Below are positions 10,533 through 21,600 of a stretch of DNA of 64,000 bases, piece after piece. The position numbers were made by a program, and so were the translations under genes. Source of the DNA: Pseudomonas sp. M47T1. Its GTDB lineage: Bacteria; Pseudomonadota; Gammaproteobacteria; Pseudomonadales; Pseudomonadaceae. Where the stretch lies: assembly GCF_000263855.1 (NCBI RefSeq), contig NZ_AJWX01000002.1:62001-126000 (forward strand), read 5' to 3'. The first letter of the stretch is position 1; each line of letters begins with the position of its first letter. The notes under the pieces were generated by a model that did not search any database, had not been told where the DNA came from, and worked only from the letters and a program-made list of their open reading frames with translations.

Positions 10533-11540
10533 ATGCTGTCCAGAACCCTGTTGTGCCTTGCCATCGCCAGCGCCTCAACCACCGCCCTCGCCGACACTGT
10601 CTGGATGAAGAACGGCGACCGCCTGACCGGCAAGATCACCGTGTTCGACGGCGGCAAATTGATGCTCGATACCCCCTACGGTGGCTCCATCGCCCTGGAC
10701 TGGAAACAGGTCAAGACGCTGGAAAGCGACCAGGAACTGCTGGTCAAGCAGGATGCCTACACCGGCGAGAAAGCCAAGTCGCTGAAAGCCTCGGACGACG
10801 GCAAGGTCACCTTGCAGAACGGCGAGGCGCCCAAGACCGTCGAACTGGCCAGCATCCAGCAGATCATCAAGCCCAAACCGGTGGTGGGCGACTTGGTGTG
10901 GAAGGGCAACGTCGACGCAGCAGTGGACTTCCAGCGCGCCGACAGCGATACCGACGACTACAACCTGGCCTTCAAAACCTCTGCGCGCAGCGGCCGCTGG
11001 CGCCACACGGCGGACGCCGAGTACAACCGCGAGACCACCGACGAGGTGGTGGGTACCAATAACTGGAACGCCGAGTACGCGCTGGACCGCTTCATCACCG
11101 ACAAGTGGTACTGGCAGGGCCGAGTCAACGTCAAGCGTGACTACGTGGAAGACCTGTCCAAGCAGCGCACCGTGGGTACCGGCCCTGGCTACCAGTTCTG
11201 GGACGACGAACTGGGGGCGTTTTCGCTGGGTTCGCTGCTCAACCACAGTACTTACGAATACTCTGACGGCGACAAGTCGGACTTCTACGCCGTGGGCTTG
11301 AAATGGTCTTACAACCGTTTCCTGATCGGCAAGACCTTCGAGTTCTTCACCAACGGCGAAGTGGGCAAGCCGCTCAGTGGCGTGGCCGACTACAGTCTGG
11401 ATTCGGAAGTGGGCGTGCGCTACAAGGTCACCCAGTGGGCCTCGTTGAACCTCAAGTACGAGAAGGACATGGTCACCGGCTCCAGCAACGCCGACCTCAA
11501 TACCAGCCGTTACACCGCCGGTATTGGCGTCACTTGGTAA
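10533..11540 (+). CDS. DUF481 family outer-membrane beta-barrel protein
   Basis: The 335-residue protein starts with a signal peptide (MLSRTLLCLAIASASTTALA, cleavage near residue 20). Residues 21-115 form a domain with WMKNGDRLTGKI, seen in many pseudomonad barrel proteins. The rest is a DUF481 barrel with alternating aromatic strands (WYWQGRVNVKRDYVEDLSKQRTVGTGPGYQFWDDE) and ends in the strand TAGIGVTW with a C-terminal aromatic, typical of BAM-inserted barrels. The function of DUF481 is unknown. It is followed by a family 2 repeat, with no partner in the same transcript. Confidence 0.88.
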   Translation: MLSRTLLCLAIASASTTALADTVWMKNGDRLTGKITVFDGGKLMLDTPYGGSIALDWKQVKTLESDQELLVKQDAYTGEKAKSLKASDDGKVTLQNGEAPKTVELASIQQIIKPKPVVGDLVWKGNVDAAVDFQRADSDTDDYNLAFKTSARSGRWRHTADAEYNRETTDEVVGTNNWNAEYALDRFITDKWYWQGRVNVKRDYVEDLSKQRTVGTGPGYQFWDDELGAFSLGSLLNHSTYEYSDGDKSDFYAVGLKWSYNRFLIGKTFEFFTNGEVGKPLSGVADYSLDSEVGVRYKVTQWASLNLKYEKDMVTGSSNADLNTSRYTAGIGVTW

Positions 11541-11561
11541 CCTTGCGGTAGCAGCGGCCCC

Positions 11562-11655
11562 GTAGCAGCTGCCGCATGGCGGCGCTGTCCTGTGTGTTCA
11601 CGGAAGATATCCAGTGGGGCAGGGAGGGGCAGCGCAGCCTGACGGCGGCGGCTAC
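11562..11655. repeat. Family 2 long palindromic spacer repeat, copy 1
   Basis: The ends GTAGCAGCTGCCGC and GCGGCGGCGGCTAC are roughly complementary. The centre contains GAAGATATCCAGTG, which is identical in copy 2 at 13093-13106. It fills the spacer between the DUF481 and HugZ-like genes. Confidence 0.82.
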
Positions 11656-11713
11656 AAAGCGCCGTTAGGCAGTGTTAACCTCTGCTGCATCCATTTGCCC
11701 CAAGGAGCCCAAG

Positions 11714-12445
11714 GTGAGCGCCAAACCCCTGCGACAGGCCCGTGAGCTGCTGCTCAAAGAGTATCGTGGCGTACTGTCCACCCACTCCAAGTCCATGCCC
11801 GGCTTTCCCTTTGGCTCCGTGGTGCCGTATTGCCTGGATGCCGACGGCAATCCGCTGATCCTGATCAGCCGCATTGCCCAGCACACGCACAACCTGCAGA
11901 AGGACCCCAAGTGCTCCTTGCTGGTGGGTGAGCGGGGCGCCGAGGACGTGCAGGCCGTTGGCCGCCTGACGGTACTGGCCCAAGCCCGTCAGTTGGAAGA
12001 CCCGGCTGCCATCGAGGTCGCCGCCCAGCGTTATTACCGCTATTTCCCGGATTCTGCCAACTACCACAGCGCCCATGATTTCGATTTCTGGGTGCTGGAA
12101 CCGGTACGCCATCGCTACATCGGCGGTTTCGGCGCCATTCATTGGTTGGACGAGGTCACGCTGGCCAATCCTTTTGTCGGCCAGGCCGAAACCGGCATGG
12201 TCGAGCACATGAATGCTGATCATGCCAAGGCCATCGCCCACTATGTTGAGCTGGCCGCGCTGCCCGCCCAGGAGCCGGCCCAGTTGGCCGGCGTCGACAG
12301 CGAAGGCATGCACCTGCGCATAGGCCAGGCACTGTACTGGTTGCCCTTTGAAAAGCCTTGTAACACTCCTTTGGAGGTGCGCCAGGCCCTGGTTTCGCTG
12401 GCTCACGCGCAGGCCTGGCCAACCGTTGGACAGGTCGAGGCTTGA
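11714..12445 (+). CDS. HugZ-like haem utilisation / PNPOx-like protein
   Basis: The protein is 243 residues long with the GTG at 11714, which has AAGGAG six bases upstream. It has a pyridoxamine-phosphate-oxidase-like split barrel (about 10-150: FPFGSVVPYCLDADGNPLILISRIAQHT, LLVGERGAEDVQAVGRLTV) and a C-terminal DUF2470 domain (GMVEHMNADHAKAIAHYV, about 175-240) that can bind haem in HugZ relatives. HugZ proteins degrade haem for iron. This gene is a member of the family, but the specific HugZ haem ligands cannot be confirmed here. It shares the same strand as fxsA downstream and may be cotranscribed with it. Confidence 0.86.
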   Translation: MSAKPLRQARELLLKEYRGVLSTHSKSMPGFPFGSVVPYCLDADGNPLILISRIAQHTHNLQKDPKCSLLVGERGAEDVQAVGRLTVLAQARQLEDPAAIEVAAQRYYRYFPDSANYHSAHDFDFWVLEPVRHRYIGGFGAIHWLDEVTLANPFVGQAETGMVEHMNADHAKAIAHYVELAALPAQEPAQLAGVDSEGMHLRIGQALYWLPFEKPCNTPLEVRQALVSLAHAQAWPTVGQVEA

Positions 12446-12509
12446 ATTCACGAAACATCGACGTCATCTAAGGTTAACTGGAAGTCGTTCTTCCGTAGAG
12501 GAAACCTAG

Positions 12510-13001
12510 ATGCGTGCTTTTCTGTTGTTGTTCCTGCTCTTCCCGGTGCTGGAGCTCTTTGTCTTCTTTCAGGTCAGCGTGGCGATCGGGTTCTTCCCGG
12601 CGTTGGCGCTGATCATTGCCGGTTCCGCCCTGGGCGTGCTGGTGGTGCGGGTGGCCGGCTTGGCCACCGCCCTCAATGCCCGTCAAAGCCTTCAACGCGG
12701 TGAACTGCCCGCCGAGCAAGTGTTTCAGGGCCTGATGATGGCCGTGGGTGGCGGCCTGCTGCTGTTGCCCGGCTTCATCAGCGATGTGCTGGGCCTGTTG
12801 TGCCTGCTGCCGTTCACCCGCAAGCTGATCGGCAACAAGCTGCAGGCCAAGGCGCGCGCGCAGGCTTCGCGCCAGCGCTCGTTTGCCGAGGACCTGCAGC
12901 AGGGCGGGCGCACCTATGAAGGTCACGCCCGCGCCGCGGCCAACCACGCGGTAGGGCGTGAGCCTAACGTGATCGAAGGCGAATTCGAAAAACGCGACTG
13001 A
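12510..13001 (+). CDS. fxsA: FxsA family membrane protein
   Basis: The 163-residue protein has three or four membrane segments in its first 110 residues (LLLFLLFPVLELFVFFQVSV, FFPALALIIAGSALGVLVV, GLLLLPGFISDVLGLLCLLP). The rest is a charged cytoplasmic tail. FxsA in E. coli eases F-exclusion of phage T7 when overproduced; its normal role is unclear. GAGGAAACCTAG precedes the ATG. It lies directly upstream of the groESL operon, as in many gammaproteobacteria. A terminator follows. Confidence 0.93.
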   Translation: MRAFLLLFLLFPVLELFVFFQVSVAIGFFPALALIIAGSALGVLVVRVAGLATALNARQSLQRGELPAEQVFQGLMMAVGGGLLLLPGFISDVLGLLCLLPFTRKLIGNKLQAKARAQASRQRSFAEDLQQGGRTYEGHARAAANHAVGREPNVIEGEFEKRD

Positions 13002-13017
13002 GTCATCCCGCCTGGAA

Positions 13018-13043
13018 AGAAGGCCCTTCGGGGCCTTTTTTTT
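13018..13043 (+). terminator. Terminator after fxsA
   Basis: The stem AAGGCCC / GGGGCCTT around TTC is followed by a run of eight T. Confidence 0.9.
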
Positions 13044-13051
13044 CGCCGGTC

Positions 13052-13143
13052 TGTAGCCGCTGCCGCAGGCCGCGCTGGCCGTCAGCCTCACTGAAGATAT
13101 CCAGTGTCCCCAGGGGCCAGCGCAGGCTTGGGCGGCGGCTACA
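13052..13143. repeat. Family 2 long palindromic spacer repeat, copy 2
   Basis: The ends TGTAGCCGCTGCCGCAGGC and GCGGCGGCTACA pair, and inside them GCGCTGGCC / GGCCAGCGC also pair. The core GAAGATATCCAGTG (13093-13106) is identical to copy 1. It sits between the fxsA terminator and the groES promoter. Together with the promoter and leader it fills the 345-base gap before groES. Confidence 0.88.
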
Positions 13144-13177
13144 GGTTTGCGTAATCCGCAAAATTTTTTCTACCCAG

Positions 13178-13209
13178 CCCTTGTAATCGTCTCTTGCGAC
13201 CTTATGTAT
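13178..13209 (+). promoter_or_regulatory. Candidate sigma-32 (heat-shock) promoter of groESL
   Basis: CCCTTGTAA at 13178-13186 and CCTTATGTAT at 13200-13209 with a 13-base spacer resemble the -35 (CTTGAAA) and -10 (CCCCATNT) boxes of RpoH promoters. Their position about 140 bases before groES fits the known heat-shock control of groESL in pseudomonads. The -10 match is imperfect. Confidence 0.6.
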
Positions 13210-13223
13210 GGGTCACCGCAAGG

Positions 13224-13270
13224 TTTCTGGCATTGCCAGACAATATTCCGCGGCTTGCACCGCAAGCCGC
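13224..13270 (+). promoter_or_regulatory. Structured groES leader hairpins
   Basis: Two perfect short hairpins lie in the leader: TCTGGCA/TGCCAGA (about 13225-13239) and GCGGCTTGC/GCAAGCCGC around ACC (13250-13270). They could affect leader mRNA stability. There is no sequence proof of a thermometer or riboswitch. Confidence 0.5.
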
Positions 13271-13346
13271 GACCGGCCCCGCCGGATGAAACCAGAACGC
13301 CGGTACGACACCGGCCGCTGAAAACCATAATTAGGAGAGATCGACA

Positions 13347-13640
13347 ATGAAGCTTCGTCCTCTGCATGACCGCGTCGTTATCCGTCGCAGCGAAGAAGAA
13401 AAGAAAACCGCTGGCGGTATCGTTCTGCCAGGTTCGGCTGCCGAGAAAGCCAACAGTGGTGAAGTCATCGCGGTCGGTACCGGCCGAGTGCTGGACAACG
13501 GTGAAGTGCGTCCGCTGGCCGTGAAAGTAGGCGACAAGGTCGTGTTTGGCCCTTACTCCGGCAGCAACACTGTGAAAGTAGACGGCGAAGACCTGCTGGT
13601 GATGAGCGAGAACGAAATCCTCGCCGTCATCGAAGGCTGA
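13347..13640 (+). CDS. groES: Co-chaperonin GroES
   Basis: GroES (97 residues) forms the seven-fold lid on GroEL. The N-terminal [30 protein letters not shown] carries the mobile loop that binds GroEL (about residues 16-32), and the family signature continues through AVGTGRV. ATTAGGAGAGATCGACA precedes the ATG. It is followed 48 bases later by groEL in the same operon. Confidence 0.99.
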   Translation: MKLRPLHDRVVIRRSEEEKKTAGGIVLPGSAAEKANSGEVIAVGTGRVLDNGEVRPLAVKVGDKVVFGPYSGSNTVKVDGEDLLVMSENEILAVIEG

Positions 13641-13643
13641 TAA

Positions 13644-15332
<1,689 letters not shown>

Positions 15333-15350
15333 GCCAGCCTTACCCGCTTT

Positions 15351-15382
15351 AAAAAGAACCCCGCCTAGTGCGGGGTTTTTTT
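15351..15382 (+). terminator. Terminator after groEL
   Basis: The stem AACCCCGC / GCGGGGTT with a CTAGT loop is followed by a run of T. Confidence 0.93.
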
Positions 15383-15432
15383 ATGGGTGGTTACGCGCTA
15401 TCGGAAAAATGACCCCTTGGTTTCACCCGATT

Positions 15433-15474
15433 TGCTGCCAGGCACACGGGGTGTGCCCCGTGTGCCTGGCAGCA
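15433..15474. repeat. Perfect 19-bp stem-loop between groEL and colR
   Basis: TGCTGCCAGGCACACGGGG (15433-15451) and its exact reverse complement (15456-15474) surround a TGTG loop. It has no T run and lies after the groEL terminator, so its role is not simply termination. It does not resemble family 1, family 2 or REP repeats. The rest of the 250-base spacer shows nothing else recognisable. Confidence 0.85.
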
Positions 15475-15582
15475 GATTGGTGTCGCTACGGGGCCATGCG
15501 CAAGCCACCACTGGCCCTTCCGGGCCTAACGCCGTAAGCTGCCTGCGCCCAAGGGCAATTACACTGGATGGAGAACCTGCCC

Positions 15583-16266
15583 ATGCGAATTCTATTGGTT
15601 GAAGACAACCGCGACATCCTGGCCAACCTCGCCGACTACCTGGGCCTGAAGGGCTATACCGTCGACTGCGCCCAGGATGGCCTGTCGGGTTTGCACCTGG
15701 CTGCCACCGAGCATTATGACCTGATCGTGCTGGACATCATGTTGCCCGGCATCGACGGCTATACGCTGTGCAAGCGCCTGCGCGAAGACGCCCGGCGCGA
15801 GACGCCGGTGATCATGCTCACCGCCCGCGACCAGTTGGACGACCGTCTGCAGGGCTTTCGTTCCGGGGCCGACGATTACCTGGTCAAGCCGTTCGCCTTG
15901 TCGGAACTGGCCGCGCGCATCGAGGCCGTGCTGCGTCGTGCCCAGGGCGGTGGTCGCCGCAGCCTGCAGGTAGGCGATTTGAGCTACGACCTCGATACCC
16001 TGGAAGTGACCCGCCAGGGCCGCGCACTGAAGCTTAACCCGGTGGGCCTCAAGCTGCTGGCGGTACTGATGCAGAAAAGTCCCCATGTGCTGCGCCGCGA
16101 AGTGCTGGAAGAAGCCCTGTGGGGCGACGACTGCCCGGACAGCGACAGCCTGCGCAGCCACGTTCACCAGTTGCGCCAGGTGATCGACAAACCGTTCGAC
16201 AAACCACTTCTGCAAACGGTGCATGGCGTGGGGTATCGCCTGGCCGAGGGCAAAGATGGAGTTTAA
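15583..16266 (+). CDS. colR: Response regulator ColR (OmpR/PhoB type)
   Basis: The 227-residue protein has a receiver domain (acid pocket E7-D8, phospho-acceptor D51 in LIVLDIMLPG, K in YLVKPF near 101) and a C-terminal OmpR-type winged helix (RREVLEEALWGDD...SLRSHVHQLRQVID). Identity as ColR rests on the close match of the whole sequence, as I remember it, to P. putida ColR and on the partner ColS. ColR helps membrane integrity and metal tolerance. The ATG at 15583 has GGAG nine bases upstream; the ATG at 15568 is in frame but has no site. It overlaps colS. Confidence 0.93.
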   Translation: MRILLVEDNRDILANLADYLGLKGYTVDCAQDGLSGLHLAATEHYDLIVLDIMLPGIDGYTLCKRLREDARRETPVIMLTARDQLDDRLQGFRSGADDYLVKPFALSELAARIEAVLRRAQGGGRRSLQVGDLSYDLDTLEVTRQGRALKLNPVGLKLLAVLMQKSPHVLRREVLEEALWGDDCPDSDSLRSHVHQLRQVIDKPFDKPLLQTVHGVGYRLAEGKDGV

Positions 16267-17533
16267 GCAGAGCCTCGCTCAACGCATCATCATCGCCTTT
16301 GCGCTCATGAGTGCATTGGTGGCCGGTGCCTTTGCCGTCGGCATCGTGGCCACGGTGCACCTGGTGGAAGAAAAGCTGATTTCCGCCGGCCTTGGCGGTG
16401 ACCTGCAACGCTTGTTGCTGATGGACAACGTCAGCGACTGGAGCCATCGGCCCGAGCCCGATCAGTTGTTCTACTACAGCAGCGGGCGCGGCGATTATGC
16501 GTTGCCCAAGGACCTGCGCCATCTGAACCCCGGTTTTCATGAAGTTTTCCGCGGAGAGCTGTCCTACCACGCCATGGTTGAGGTAGTGGACGGTCGCCGT
16601 TATGTCCTGCTGCAAGACCAGAGCGACTTCGAGGAGCGCGAGCGCGTGCTGTTCGCCGTTGTGCTGGTGGGCTTCGTGCTGAGTCTGGCGCTGGCCGTAT
16701 TCCTTGGCTGGGTGCTGGCGCGCCGGGTGATGGCCCCCGTGGTGCGGCTGGCCCGGCAGGTGCGCCACCGCGACCAGTTGCTGGGGCTGGCGCCGCCCTT
16801 GGCGCCGGACTACGCGGCCGACGAAGTGGGCGAGTTGGCGGTGGCTTTCGACGCCACCCTGGGGCGGCTGCGTGACGCGCTGTCGCGCGAACGGTTGTTC
16901 ACCAGCGACGTCAGCCATGAATTGCGCACGCCATTGATGGTGCTGGCAACCTCCTGCGAGTTGCTGCTGGAAAACCCCGCGCTTGATCCTCGCGCGCGTG
17001 CCCAGGTGGAGCGCATTGCCAGGGCCTGCGAAGAAATGCGTGAGTTGGTGCAGACCTTCCTCATGCTGGCCCGTGCCCAACGCAATGATGCCGAAATGAG
17101 TGCGCAGCTGACCCTCGCACAGGTAGCCGACAACCTGATCAATCTGTGGCGTGGCCCCATCGAGCACAAGGGCCTGACGTTGACGGTGCAGAGCAGCGAA
17201 TTGCCCGATACGCGCTACAACGCCACGTTCTTGCTGGCGGTCATGGGTAACTTGCTGCGCAATGCCTTGCACTACACCGACACCGGTTTTATCCGCCTCA
17301 CGCTGCAACCCTGGGGCTTCAAGGTGGAAGACAGCGGCATCGGCATTCCGGAAGAGAAACGCCTGGCGGTGTTCCAGCCGTTCGTGCGCGCCAACGAAAA
17401 ACGCGGTGAAGGCCTGGGGCTTGGGCTTTCGCTGGTACAGCGGATTTGTGACGACCAAGGCTGGCAGGTTGACCTTACGCCGCGTGAGCCCAATGGCTGC
17501 TGTTTTCTGGTAACGCTCACAGCCAGCGCATGA
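16256..17533 (+). CDS. colS: Sensor histidine kinase ColS
   Basis: The 425-residue kinase has a membrane segment near 10-34, a periplasmic loop, a second membrane segment near 133-155, HAMP, HisKA with His221 (SDVSHELRTPLMV) and an ATPase domain (EDSGIGIPEEKR, GLGLSLV). The periplasmic loop carries H35, E38, E96, H105, E126 and E129; as I recall, these are the positions reported for zinc and iron sensing in P. putida ColS, including the ExxE motif EERE. The start codon lies inside the end of colR (11-base overlap), so the pair is coupled. It likely controls the downstream inaA unit. Confidence 0.94.
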   Translation: MEFKQSLAQRIIIAFALMSALVAGAFAVGIVATVHLVEEKLISAGLGGDLQRLLLMDNVSDWSHRPEPDQLFYYSSGRGDYALPKDLRHLNPGFHEVFRGELSYHAMVEVVDGRRYVLLQDQSDFEERERVLFAVVLVGFVLSLALAVFLGWVLARRVMAPVVRLARQVRHRDQLLGLAPPLAPDYAADEVGELAVAFDATLGRLRDALSRERLFTSDVSHELRTPLMVLATSCELLLENPALDPRARAQVERIARACEEMRELVQTFLMLARAQRNDAEMSAQLTLAQVADNLINLWRGPIEHKGLTLTVQSSELPDTRYNATFLLAVMGNLLRNALHYTDTGFIRLTLQPWGFKVEDSGIGIPEEKRLAVFQPFVRANEKRGEGLGLGLSLVQRICDDQGWQVDLTPREPNGCCFLVTLTASA

Positions 17534-17584
17534 TGGCAGCAAGGGCTATCAATTAATGGCCCTTGGCTATCGCTCCTATTCTGT

Positions 17585-17660
17585 AAAACTTCGAAACCGT
17601 TACTGAAGTTTCCTACATAATTTTCACGTGCCCCTAACTAAGGTGAACGCCAATTTGCAG
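17585..17660 (+). promoter_or_regulatory. Candidate promoter/ColR control region upstream of inaA
   Basis: This AT-richer spacer after colS holds TTTCCTACATAATTTTCACG (17610-17629), with related TT-rich blocks just upstream. In P. putida the genes right downstream of colRS are known ColR targets. That this stretch is the ColR site is inferred from position only. Confidence 0.35.
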
Positions 17661-17699
17661 GCGGTGTGCCGTGTTCATAGTTTAGGCAAGGAGTAAGGG

Positions 17700-18416
17700 A
17701 TGGCAGTCGACTACACGACTGAGGCATCAGCAGCGCCAGAATCGCGCTTTGATTATTACTGGAACCAGCACGGTGAGTGGGTGGAAGAGCCCAATGTGCG
17801 CCGTGGTGGCGAGAGTGGCGTGCAGCGAGTACGCGCGGCCAACGGTCAACTGTTGTACGTGAAGCGCCAGACCGGTCATATCTATCGCAGCTTCAGCCAC
17901 CCCCTTGGGCGCCCCACGGTACTGCGTGAGCGCGATGCGCTACAGGGCTTGGCTGAGCTGAATGTAGGCGTACCCAAACTGGTGTTCTGTGGCGCTCAGC
18001 GCGACCCGCAGCATCAGTGGCGTGCCTTGCTGGTGACCGAGTCCCTGGATGGTTTCGAGGAAATCGATAAATGGTATGCCGGCCGCACCGCCGAGCAGCA
18101 CGGCGAAGCCCTGCACGAGGCCGTTTTCAAGGAGCTAGCCGCGACACTGGCGCGCATGCACCGCGGTCGGTGGCAGCACAGTTGCCTGTATCCCAAGCAT
18201 ATTTTTGTACGCATTAACGGAATCGGCGTTGATGCCCGCCCCGAGATTGCCTTGCTGGACCTGGAGAAGTGCCGGCAGCGTTTCAGCGCCACTCGTGCCG
18301 CGCAGCACGACATGAAACAGTTGCGCCGCCACTCGTCGTTCAGCGACGCAGATTGGAACAAACTGCTCTATTTTTACAAGACGGTGTTTGGCAGCCCGCT
18401 CAAAGGTTTAGAGTAA
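17700..18416 (+). CDS. inaA: InaA-family lipopolysaccharide kinase-like protein
   Basis: The 238-residue protein belongs to the WaaP/InaA group of protein-kinase-fold enzymes, some of which phosphorylate LPS core sugars. It shows YVKRQTGHIYRSF (ATP-lysine region), RERDALQGLAELNVGVPKLVFCG, an altered catalytic loop CLYPKHIFVR and the metal motif LLDLEKCR. The colRS neighbourhood and its effect on outer-membrane stability fit an LPS role. GGCAAGGAGTAAGGG precedes the ATG. The stop overlaps the next ATG (TAATG). Confidence 0.87.
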   Translation: MAVDYTTEASAAPESRFDYYWNQHGEWVEEPNVRRGGESGVQRVRAANGQLLYVKRQTGHIYRSFSHPLGRPTVLRERDALQGLAELNVGVPKLVFCGAQRDPQHQWRALLVTESLDGFEEIDKWYAGRTAEQHGEALHEAVFKELAATLARMHRGRWQHSCLYPKHIFVRINGIGVDARPEIALLDLEKCRQRFSATRAAQHDMKQLRRHSSFSDADWNKLLYFYKTVFGSPLKGLE

Positions 18417-18634
18417 TGAAACTAGAAATAGCTCGAGGTTTGTTTTTGCTGGCGGCGCTGGGTGTTACCACGGTTGCCATGGCTGCGTGGGATCAGCCCC
18501 GACCGAATGTGCTCAGTGCCCAGGCGGCTTGCCCTATGCCGCACACGCCAAAAGTGCAGACGGCCGCCAAGCCGGATCACGACCTGCTGCTGTTCCTGTT
18601 CGGCATGGCACAGGGCGTAAGGTCCAGTGGCTGA
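18416..18634 (+). CDS. Small exported protein, unknown function
   Basis: The 72-residue product begins with a clear signal peptide (MKLEIARGLFLLAALGVTTVAMA) and leaves about 48 mature residues, rich in Pro and Ala, ending in a hydrophobic patch LLLFLFGMAQG. No domain is recognised. The ATG overlaps the inaA stop by one base, so the pair is translated together and is probably under ColRS control. Confidence 0.75.
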   Translation: MKLEIARGLFLLAALGVTTVAMAAWDQPRPNVLSAQAACPMPHTPKVQTAAKPDHDLLLFLFGMAQGVRSSG

Positions 18635-18656
18635 ATAAACGGCCCGAGCGTGCCCC

Positions 18657-18683
18657 AGAAGGCCCCGTCAGACGGGGCCTTCT
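18657..18683. terminator. Hairpin between the inaA unit and the RND genes
   Basis: The perfect 13-bp stem AGAAGGCCCCGTC / GACGGGGCCTTCT lies between convergent genes. The T run is short. Confidence 0.75.
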
Positions 18684-18698
18684 GCATTCATGTAACCG

Positions 18699-21600
18699 CT
18701 AGGCGATTGCGGTTCGTTTGTCAGGTGAAATCAGTGTGTAGACACACGGCAGCACGAACAGCGTGAACAGCGTGCCCACCGACATGCCCGTGGCAATCAC
18801 GGTGCCGATGTCAAAGCGGCTGACGGCGCCGGCGCCGGTGGCCAGGATCAGCGGTACCATGCCGAACACCATCGCCGCAGTGGTCATCAGCACCGGGCGC
18901 AAGCGGATGGCTGCGGCCTGCTCCACGGCTTCACGGGCGCTCAGGCCCTTGTCGCGACGTAATTGGTTGGCAAACTCGACGATCAATATCCCGTGCTTGC
19001 TGATCAGCCCGATCAGGGTCACCAGCCCCACCTGGGTGTAGATGTTCAGGCTGGACCAGCCCAGGAACAGTGGAATCAACGCGCCGCATATCGACAATGG
19101 CACGGTCACCAGGATCACCAGCGGGTCGCGGAAGCTTTCGAACTGGGCCGCCAGCACCAGGAAGATAATCGCCAGCGCGAGCCCGAACGTTACCCACAAG
19201 GCATTGCCTTCCTGCACGTACTGGCGGGCGCTGCTGCCGTAGTCGAAGGCGAAACCGGCAGGCGCCTCCTCGCTGGCGATTTGCCGCACCGTTTGCACGG
19301 CGTCGCCCATGCTGACGATCGGGAAACCCTGGATGATGGCCGAGTTCAACTGCTGGAACTGGTTGAGTTGGCGGGGACGGGCGCGCTCGCTCACGGTTAT
19401 CAGCGTGGACAGGGGCAGCAGTTCGTTCTTGTTGTTGCGCACGTAGTATTGATTGAGCCATTCGGGGTTGTCACGGTAGGCGCGCTCCACCTGGGCGATG
19501 ACCTTGTAGCTACGCCCATCCAGGGTGAAACGGTTGATTTCCGACTCCCCCAACAGGGTGGCCAGCGTGCCACCCAACTCCTGCATCGACACGCCCATCT
19601 GCGCCGCCTTGGCGCGGTCGATGTCTACTACCACCTCGGGTTTGTCGAATGCCAGGTCAATGTCCAGGAAGGCGAACTTGCCGGTGGCCTGGGCGCGGTC
19701 CTTGACCCGCTGGGCCACTTCCAGCAGTGACTCGTAGTCGTTGGCGGTGTTGATCACGAACTCGAAGGGCAGGCCTTCACCGGTGCCCGGCAGGGCGGGA
19801 AGGTTGAAGCCGAATATCTGCAGGCCGGGGATCTGTGCCAGGCGTGCCTGGACTTCGGGCAACAGCTGCATCTGGGTACGACCACGTTCGTTCCAGGGCT
19901 TGAGCAGGAAGCCCCCGATACCCGATTGCACGCCATTGAAGCCATTGATCTGGAACGACGAGTAGTACTCGGGGAAGTCCTTGAAGATCGGCAGGAACTG
20001 GTCGGTGTAGGTGTTCAGGTAATCGAGGTTGGTGGGCTGCGGGGCCGTGGCCATCATGAAAATGATGCCCTGGTCTTCCGCAGGCGCCAGCTCCGATTGG
20101 CTGAACTTGAGGAACACCGGAATCAGGCACAGTACGATCAGCGCGAACACTACCACCACCGGGCGCGTCTGCAGGGTTGCATGGAGCATGCGCTGGTAGC
20201 GTTGCTTGAGCCCCTCGAACAGCCGGTCGAGCCGATGGGCCAGGCCCTTGGGGTTGGCGTCCGGGCGCAGCAGCAGGGCGCACATCATCGGCGACAGGGT
20301 GAGGGCGACAATGCCGGAAATCACCACGGCGCCCGCCAGCGTCAGGGCAAACTCCTTGAACAGCGCCCCGGTCAGCCCCGCCAGGAAGCCAATGGGCGCG
20401 TACACGGCCGCGAGGGTGATGGTCATCGACACCACCGGCATGGCAATTTCCCGTGCGCCTTCCAGCGCGGCGTCGAATGGCGTGCGGCCCTCTTCGATAT
20501 GGCGATGGATGTTCTCCACCACCACAATGGCGTCGTCCACCACCAGGCCGATGGCCAACACCATGGCCAGCAATGTCAGCAGGTTGATGGAGTAGCCCAT
20601 CAACTGCATGAAAAACAACACGCCGATCATCGACAGCGGAATGGTTACCACCGGAATGATCACCGAACGCAGGGCCCCGAGGAACAGGAACACCACCACG
20701 ATGACGATCAACACCGCCTCGAACAGGGTTTTCACTACCTCATCGATGGAGGCCTGGATGAACAGCGTGGCGTCGTAGGCGATGGACGCCTTGAGGTTGG
20801 GCGGCAGTTGCGAGGCCAGATCAGGCATGATCTGGCGCACCTCGCGGATCACGTCCAGCGGGTTGGCGCCGGGTGTGCCCTTGATGCCGATGTACACCGA
20901 TGGAATGCCATTGAACGAGCTGACCGTGTCGTAGTTCTCCGCGCCCATCTGCACTCGCGCCACATCGCCCAGCAGCACGCGGCTGTCGCCGTCGGTCTTG
21001 AGCGCGATAGCGGCGAAGCCCTCGGTAGACTTCAAGTCGGTGGTGGCGTTGATGCTGGTGACGATGTATTCGCCCTTGACCTCGCCGGCAGCGGACAGGA
21101 AGTTGTAGCGGCGTACCGCATCGGTGACGTCATTGGCGCTCAGGCCGTACCCGGCCAGTTTCACCGGGTCTATCCACAGGCGCATGGCGAACACCTGGTT
21201 ACCGAGGATCTCGGCCTGGGCCATGCCGGGCAACGTGGCCAGTTTGGGCTGGATGACCCGCGAGAGGTAGTCGGTAATCTGCGGGTTATTCAACTGGTCG
21301 CTGTAGAAGCTGATGTACATCAGCGCCGAGGCGTCAGCCGCTTCCTTGCTCAACACCGGGTCTTCGGCATCCTGGGGCAGCTTGTTCTTGACCTCGTTGG
21401 CCTTGGCCAGCAACTCGGTGAACAGCCGGTCGCTGTCAGCGCCGATGCGCGCGTAGATGGAGATCACCGAGTAGTTCTGACGACTCACCGATGTCATGTA
21501 GTCGATGCCCTCGGCGCTGGCCAGGCTCTGCTGCAACGGCTGGGTGATATAGCCCTGAATGGTCTCGGCGTTGGCACCGGGGTAGGCGGTGGTCACGGTG

